Positions 34,405 through 38,333 of a DNA stretch of 38,333 bases are shown here, piece after piece. Positions within the stretch are counted from its first letter, which is position 1; each line of letters opens with the position of its first letter. The notes beneath the pieces were generated by a model. The model searched no databases and was not told the DNA's origin. It worked only from the letters and a program-made list of their open reading frames with translations. The translations under genes and the position numbers were made by a program. The stretch is taken from contig SXUI01000034.1 of assembly GCA_005790605.1 (NCBI GenBank), positions 1 through 38,333 on the forward strand, given 5' to 3'. The DNA comes from Planctomycetia bacterium (GTDB taxonomy: Bacteria; Planctomycetota; Phycisphaerae; Phycisphaerales; SM1A02).

Positions 34405-35022
34405 ATGTCCACCGCGAAACCACTGGCCAAGGTGCTTGCCAAGACCGAGCGGCGGATCTTCGTCACCGCTGATTCGCACTTTGGTCACGCCGACGCGATG
34501 CAGTGGTATGGAAGGCAGTACCCAAGCGTTGACGCGATGGACGCAGCGCTGCTTGAAGGCATCAATGCCGTGGTGGGCGCGCAAGACATTCTCATTCACC
34601 TCGGCGACTTCATGGTGAAGGGCACCGGACGCAAGTGGGAGCGCGAGGACTTCAAGCGCGCGCAGGAGTATCGCGAGCGAATCCACTGCAAGCGCGTGCA
34701 TTTGATTCAAGGCAATCACGATCCGCGCGGCGAGGAGAAGTTTGACGCGATGTTTGCATCGGTGGATGAGATCGTTTCAGTGAAGGGCGTTCAAGGCATT
34801 GAGGAACGAGTGGTGTTGTTTCACTATCCGCTCGAACAATGGCAAGGCCGACCGACTGGCGCGATGCATCTGCATGGACATGTGCATGGTTTCGGCACAG
34901 CGGTCGCAAGGCGACACGACTGCGGTGTGGACGCGAGGGGTATTGGATTCGAGCCGCGCACGCTCGAGGAGATTCTCGCGAGCCTGCGCGCAACTCCGCC
35001 AAGTGGTTTCGTCAGGGCGTGA
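34405..35022 (+). CDS. Calcineurin-like metallophosphoesterase
   Basis: From the ATG at 34405 the product has 205 residues; in-frame ATGs at 34363 and 34387 are alternatives, and 34405 is chosen because the conserved region follows. Metal-binding motifs are in order: FVTADSHFGHAD (D-x-H), LIHLGDFMVKG (GD), LIQGNHDPRG (GNHD), LFHYPLEQW and LHGHVHG (GHxH). The family hydrolyses phosphoesters with a two-metal site; members with the HFGH start are small soluble enzymes with unknown natural substrates. No signal peptide is visible. Its start region is divergent from the fucosidase start with a gap of about 36 bp. Confidence 0.9.
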   Translation: MSTAKPLAKVLAKTERRIFVTADSHFGHADAMQWYGRQYPSVDAMDAALLEGINAVVGAQDILIHLGDFMVKGTGRKWEREDFKRAQEYRERIHCKRVHLIQGNHDPRGEEKFDAMFASVDEIVSVKGVQGIEERVVLFHYPLEQWQGRPTGAMHLHGHVHGFGTAVARRHDCGVDARGIGFEPRTLEEILASLRATPPSGFVRA

Positions 35023-35053
35023 GGCGCGCCGCGAGGCGAACGAACTGGCTTAG

Positions 35054-35653
35054 TTACTTCACCTTCGCACGAATCGCAGCGGCGCGTTGTTCAAGCGGAA
35101 GCGCCTCAGCCTCTCGGTCGAGCTTTCGATAGACCCCGGCGAGATTGTCGAGAACTGTCGCGATACTGGGATGATCCGTTCCGAGTGCCCTTTCATTGAT
35201 CGCGAGCGCTCGTTTGTAGAGCGGTTCTGCTTCGGCGTACTGGTCTTGGGAACCGTAGAGCAGCGCGAGATTATTGAGGCTCACCGCGACATCAGGATGT
35301 TCCGTTCCGAGTGTCTTCTCCCTGATCGCGAGCGACCGCGTGCAGAGCGGTTCCGCCTCGGCGTACTCGCCTAGGGACTCGTTAAGCATCGCGAGATTGT
35401 TGAGAGTCGTCGCGACATCTGGATGCTCCGGTCCGACCCGTTCTTCCGCAACTTTTAGCGCAGCATTCGCGAGGGCGATGCCCCGCTCGTACTCGCCCGC
35501 ATCGAGTAACCGGAGGGTTTCGTCATTCAGGGTCTCCCACTCGATTCCAGCATGCTCCTCAGTCGGGCTAACTACCGGCGCGGTTCGGTCGCATCCCGGC
35601 GCAGCGAGTGTGAGCATGCCCGCGATCCACAAACTCCGTAAGTGCCGCTTCAT
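35054..35653 (-). CDS. TPR lipoprotein (kinesin-light-chain-type repeats)
   Basis: The 199-residue protein begins MKRHLRSLWIAGMLTLAAPG followed by Cys, a probable lipoprotein signal (lipobox AAPGC). Residues 45-195 form TPRs of the 42-residue kinesin-light-chain type, seen as HPDVATTLNNLAMLNESLGE, HPDVAVSLNNLALLYGSQDQ and HPSIATVLDNLAGVYRKLDR, each followed by YAEAEPL- or EAEALPL-type helices. Such repeats act as protein-binding scaffolds. Partner and role are unknown. The gene sits between a phosphoesterase and lpdA without clear functional links. Confidence 0.87.
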   Translation of the reverse strand: MKRHLRSLWIAGMLTLAAPGCDRTAPVVSPTEEHAGIEWETLNDETLRLLDAGEYERGIALANAALKVAEERVGPEHPDVATTLNNLAMLNESLGEYAEAEPLCTRSLAIREKTLGTEHPDVAVSLNNLALLYGSQDQYAEAEPLYKRALAINERALGTDHPSIATVLDNLAGVYRKLDREAEALPLEQRAAAIRAKVK

Positions 35654-35797
35654 ATTCCGGTTCTCCGTGTCTTGTCGGCAAAGTCGTGCCCTGTCAACAG
35701 AACGAAAGCGTACGCCGAATCCCTCGCGGAGCGAATGGACACCAGGAGCACTGCTGCTGGCTCAAGAGTACGGATTTCGCACTCAGAATTGCTTCAC

Positions 35798-37282
35798 TCA
35801 CGCATGTATCGCGCGGCCTTCGGTGGCGAGGGCGGCTTCGTGAAGCGCTTCGTGCATCGTCGGGTGCGCGTGGACGGTCGAGATCACATCCTCAATGGTT
35901 GCTTCCACCCTGCGTGCGAGACACATTTCGCCAATGAGTTCGCTCGCGTCTTCACCGAAGATGTGCGCGCCGAGGATTTCTCCGTACGGCTTACTCGTGA
36001 TGATCTTCACGAGGCCCTCAGTCGCGCCGACTGCAATCGCCTTGCCGTGACTCTTGAGGTTGTAGGTGCCAACCGAATACGCGATGCCCTTGGCCTTCGC
36101 GTCTCGTTCGGTCATGCCGACTGACGCGATCTGCGGGTTGCAGTAGGTGCAACCTGGAATCGATGCGTAGTCCACACCAAGCGTGTGATGTCCCTTCATG
36201 CGTTCCACGCACGCGACGGCTTCTTCGCTCGACACATGCGCGAGCCATGGCGGCCCGATGACATCGCCGATGGCGTAGACGCCAGCGACGGAAGTTTGAT
36301 AAGTCGGTTCCTTCTTGTCCTTGAAGTCCGTCCAGATGTGATCCTTCTCCACGCGAAGTCCGAGCTTCGCGTCGAAGAGCCCTTCGAAACGACCCTTGAC
36401 GCCGATGGCCACAAGCACTGCGTCGCAATCGATCGTCTTGGTCTGCGACTTGTCCTGCGTACTCGCGACAGTCACGGTTGCGCCGCCACTTGCCTTCTTC
36501 TCGATCTTCGTCGTTGTGTGCGCAACGAGGAAGTCCATGCCTTGCTTCGTGAAGGTCTTGAGCGCGGCCTTGGAAATGTCATCGTCTTCAACCGGCAGAA
36601 TGCGATCGAGCATCTCAACGACAGTCACCTTGGTGCCAAACGCGTTGAAGAAGTACGCGAACTCCATACCAATCGCGCCGGAGCCGACGATCACAATCGA
36701 CTTCGGTTGCTCGGTGCAGGCAAGCGCGTCGTAGCTTGAGAGAATCGTCTTGCCGTCGCAGGGCGTGCCGGGAAGTTCGCGCGGCGCGGCGCCGGTCGCG
36801 ATCAGGATCCGATCGGCAGTGATCTCGCCAAGCTTCTCGCCACCGATGCCGTGGTAGTAGTTCTGATCAGCCTTGGAAAGTTCGATGCGACAAGGCGAAG
36901 TCGCGGTCTTGCCCGACACGATTTTCGCGTGCCCTTCGAAGTGCTCGATCTTGTTCTTCTTCAAGAGGTACGCGACGCCGCTACTGATTTGCGTCGTGAT
37001 GTTGCGACTGCGCCCCATCACCTTCGACCAATCCACGGCGACCTTCGCCGGATCAATATCGAATCCCCAATCGCGCCCGTGGCGGATTGCTTCGAGGTAG
37101 AGCTCGGCGTTGTGAAGAAGCGCCTTCGTTGGAATGCATCCCCAATTGAGGCAGACGCCGCCAAGCTTGTTGCGCTCGACACATGCGACCTTCATGCCCA
37201 TTTGCGCCGCGCGAATCGCGCCGACATAGCCGCCTGGGCCGCCACCAATGACGATGAGATCGAAGTGCTTTGTTTCTGCCAT
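35798..37282 (-). CDS. lpdA: Dihydrolipoyl dehydrogenase (E3)
   Basis: The 494-residue flavoprotein re-oxidises the lipoyl group of 2-oxo-acid dehydrogenase or glycine cleavage complexes with NAD. Landmarks: FAD loop LIVIGGGPGGYVGAIRAAQM, the redox disulfide in GGVCLNWGCIPTKALLHNAE, NAD loop IVIVGSGAIGMEFAYFFNAF, second FAD stretch GVYAIGDVIGPPWLAHVS, and the catalytic His-Glu pair in AHPTMHEALHEAAL. No E1 or E2 genes are adjacent. The ATG at 37282 is preceded by GGAG at about ten bases. The identification is very secure. Confidence 0.96.
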   Translation of the reverse strand: MAETKHFDLIVIGGGPGGYVGAIRAAQMGMKVACVERNKLGGVCLNWGCIPTKALLHNAELYLEAIRHGRDWGFDIDPAKVAVDWSKVMGRSRNITTQISSGVAYLLKKNKIEHFEGHAKIVSGKTATSPCRIELSKADQNYYHGIGGEKLGEITADRILIATGAAPRELPGTPCDGKTILSSYDALACTEQPKSIVIVGSGAIGMEFAYFFNAFGTKVTVVEMLDRILPVEDDDISKAALKTFTKQGMDFLVAHTTTKIEKKASGGATVTVASTQDKSQTKTIDCDAVLVAIGVKGRFEGLFDAKLGLRVEKDHIWTDFKDKKEPTYQTSVAGVYAIGDVIGPPWLAHVSSEEAVACVERMKGHHTLGVDYASIPGCTYCNPQIASVGMTERDAKAKGIAYSVGTYNLKSHGKAIAVGATEGLVKIITSKPYGEILGAHIFGEDASELIGEMCLARRVEATIEDVISTVHAHPTMHEALHEAALATEGRAIHA

Positions 37283-37476
37283 GACTCAAGACTCCAAGAA
37301 AACTGCGGGTGCCGCAAGATTGAAAGGGGCGGATTGTAGAGGGGTCGGCGGCTTGGGGTTTGCTCCTGCTTCGATTCTCGCGGCGCGGGAGAACAACGCA
37401 AGAAATGGCGGCGAGTCTGTAGTATTCACCCTCTCGCTGCCCCGTAACCCTCATCGCCCCAAAGCCTACCCCTCCC

Positions 37477-38333
37477 GTGCGAATTGCGATCCTCAGTGAC
37501 ATTCACGCGAACCTCGCTGCCCTTGAGGCCGTGATCGCTCACGCCGAGACGAAGGGTGTCGAGCAGTTCGTGTCGCTAGGCGATGTGGTTGGATATGGCC
37601 CCGACCCTGTCGAGTGCGTCGACATTGTCGCCGCGCGTTGCGATTGGTCGCTCCTTGGCAATCACGATTGCGCGGTGCTCTATGAGCCGACGAATTTCAA
37701 TGAGGTCGCCAAGCGCGCCGCGTACTGGACGCGCGACGCGATCATGCAGCGACATATGGTCGAGGCGGCTGCGCTTGACGCACGCATCAGCGCGGGGGAA
37801 CTTGCGGCGAGTGATCCATCCGTCCCCGAGGAGCGCGCGCGTATCGAACGCGATCGCATGCGCCGACTCGATTTCATCAACATGATGCCAGTGCGCAAGC
37901 GGTTCGATCGCTATGTCGCGGTGCACGGCACGCTCCGGAAGTACATCAACGAGTATCTCTTCCCGCAGGATGCGTCGGCGTATCCGCGCAAGATGCGCGA
38001 CATCTTCAGCCTCATTCCCGACGGCTGCACGCTCTTTGTTGGCCACACGCATTGGCCAGGCGTCTTCAGCCGCGACATGGATGATTTCGTTTTCGATAGC
38101 CCCTCAGATTTGCAAGACGGTGTCTGGATCGTGCCCGATGCATCTGAAGTTGAATCGCCTGAGGAGTTGAAGTCCATCGTCAACCCGGGGTCGGTTGGTC
38201 AACCGCGTGACGGAGACCCACGCGCGAGCTACGCGATTCTCGACATGTCCGGACCGCGCCATCGGATTGAGTTTCAGCGCGTTGAGTACGACGTGCAGAA
38301 GACCTGCGATCGCATCCTCGCGAACGATCAACT
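37477..38333 (+). CDS. Metallophosphoesterase, N-terminal part (runs off window)
   Basis: A frame opens at GTG 37477 and is still open at the last base (285 codons), so the 3' end is outside the window. Motifs are in order: IAILSDIHANLAALEAVI (D-x-H), FVSLGDVVGYGPDPVECV (GD), SLLGNHDCAVLYEP (GNHD), VAVHGTLRKYINEYLF (VHG), LFVGHTHWPGVF (GHTH) and IVNPGSVGQPRDGDPRASYA, the closing NPGSVGQPRD signature. This is the YfcE/MJ0936-like group of phosphodiesterases, cytoplasmic, with uncertain natural substrates. Residues about 90-135, rich in Arg and Glu, form an insertion between the GNHD and VHG motifs. No ATG start is available in frame nearby, supporting GTG. It is divergent from lpdA, with a 193-bp gap. 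Confidence 0.93.
   Translation, partial: MRIAILSDIHANLAALEAVIAHAETKGVEQFVSLGDVVGYGPDPVECVDIVAARCDWSLLGNHDCAVLYEPTNFNEVAKRAAYWTRDAIMQRHMVEAAALDARISAGELAASDPSVPEERARIERDRMRRLDFINMMPVRKRFDRYVAVHGTLRKYINEYLFPQDASAYPRKMRDIFSLIPDGCTLFVGHTHWPGVFSRDMDDFVFDSPSDLQDGVWIVPDASEVESPEELKSIVNPGSVGQPRDGDPRASYAILDMSGPRHRIEFQRVEYDVQKTCDRILANDQ

Overview
The window reads as chromosomal DNA of a flagellated planctomycete, most likely of the class Phycisphaerae. The evidence is the combination of two PVC-type CxxCH heme proteins (beta-propeller, HEAT-like repeats, cytochrome c tail), a GC-type dockerin tail on a secreted enzyme, a degenerate PEP-CTERM-like tail, a bacterial TMTC-like membrane protein, DUF1080 and GH29 enzymes, and a high G+C content with strong CG dinucleotide use. 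This assignment is inferred from gene content; no rRNA gene is present.

Layout. (1) 1-8480 is a surface polysaccharide locus: the 3' end of GDP-mannose 4,6-dehydratase (+), then a minus-strand run transcribed from 8480 down to 523: UDP-N-acetyl-hexosamine 6-dehydrogenase, a GT4 glycosyltransferase, a secreted SGNH/lectin-like/dockerin protein, an O-antigen ligase-like membrane protein and a secreted protein of unknown function. (2) 8539-12636 holds flagellar cap genes fliS and an unusually large fliD, preceded by paired hairpins and a small unknown gene. (3) 12837-14039 is parB, with two near-palindromic parS-like 16-mers inside it. (4) 14177-16330 is a TMTC-like membrane protein with TPR-like C-terminus. 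(5) 16338-17212 is a cobalamin riboswitch with an apparent RBS-adjacent hairpin, followed by a small exported protein with a PEP-CTERM-like tail. (6) 17190-25374 is a carbohydrate-use region: a large PVC-type cytochrome (-), then plus-strand genes for a Tat-exported hydroxypyruvate-isomerase-like TIM barrel, a YceI protein, a GH29 fucosidase and xylose isomerase. (7) 25375-25742 has no gene. It carries a duplicated terminator palindrome flanking a 77-bp tandem repeat and a further hairpin. (8) 25743-26435 is a B12-binding-fold protein that lacks the usual DxHxxG motif. (9) 26647-34368 holds a DUF4097-like exported protein, an EamA transporter, a DUF1080 lipoprotein translationally coupled to a second PVC-type cytochrome, and a second GH29 fucosidase with a PA14-like tail. 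(10) 34405-38333 holds a phosphoesterase, a TPR lipoprotein, dihydrolipoyl dehydrogenase and the start of a second phosphoesterase that runs off the window.

How the genes fit together. The left part builds, polymerises and possibly trims a deoxyhexose/uronic-acid-containing surface polymer. The middle and right parts look like scavenging of fucose- and pentose-rich polysaccharide: exported fucosidases, a 3-keto-sugar-hydrolase-like lipoprotein, TIM-barrel isomerases, and exported heme proteins that may accept electrons from sugar oxidation. Two features point to vitamin B12: a riboswitch controlling a small exported protein whose C-terminal motif recalls DUF4430-like cobalamin-binding folds, and an atypical B12-fold protein whose cap motif resembles that of CarH. 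The most interesting candidate for something undescribed is the riboswitch-controlled exported protein, which may be a surface B12-capture factor. That function is inference and not demonstrated by the sequence.
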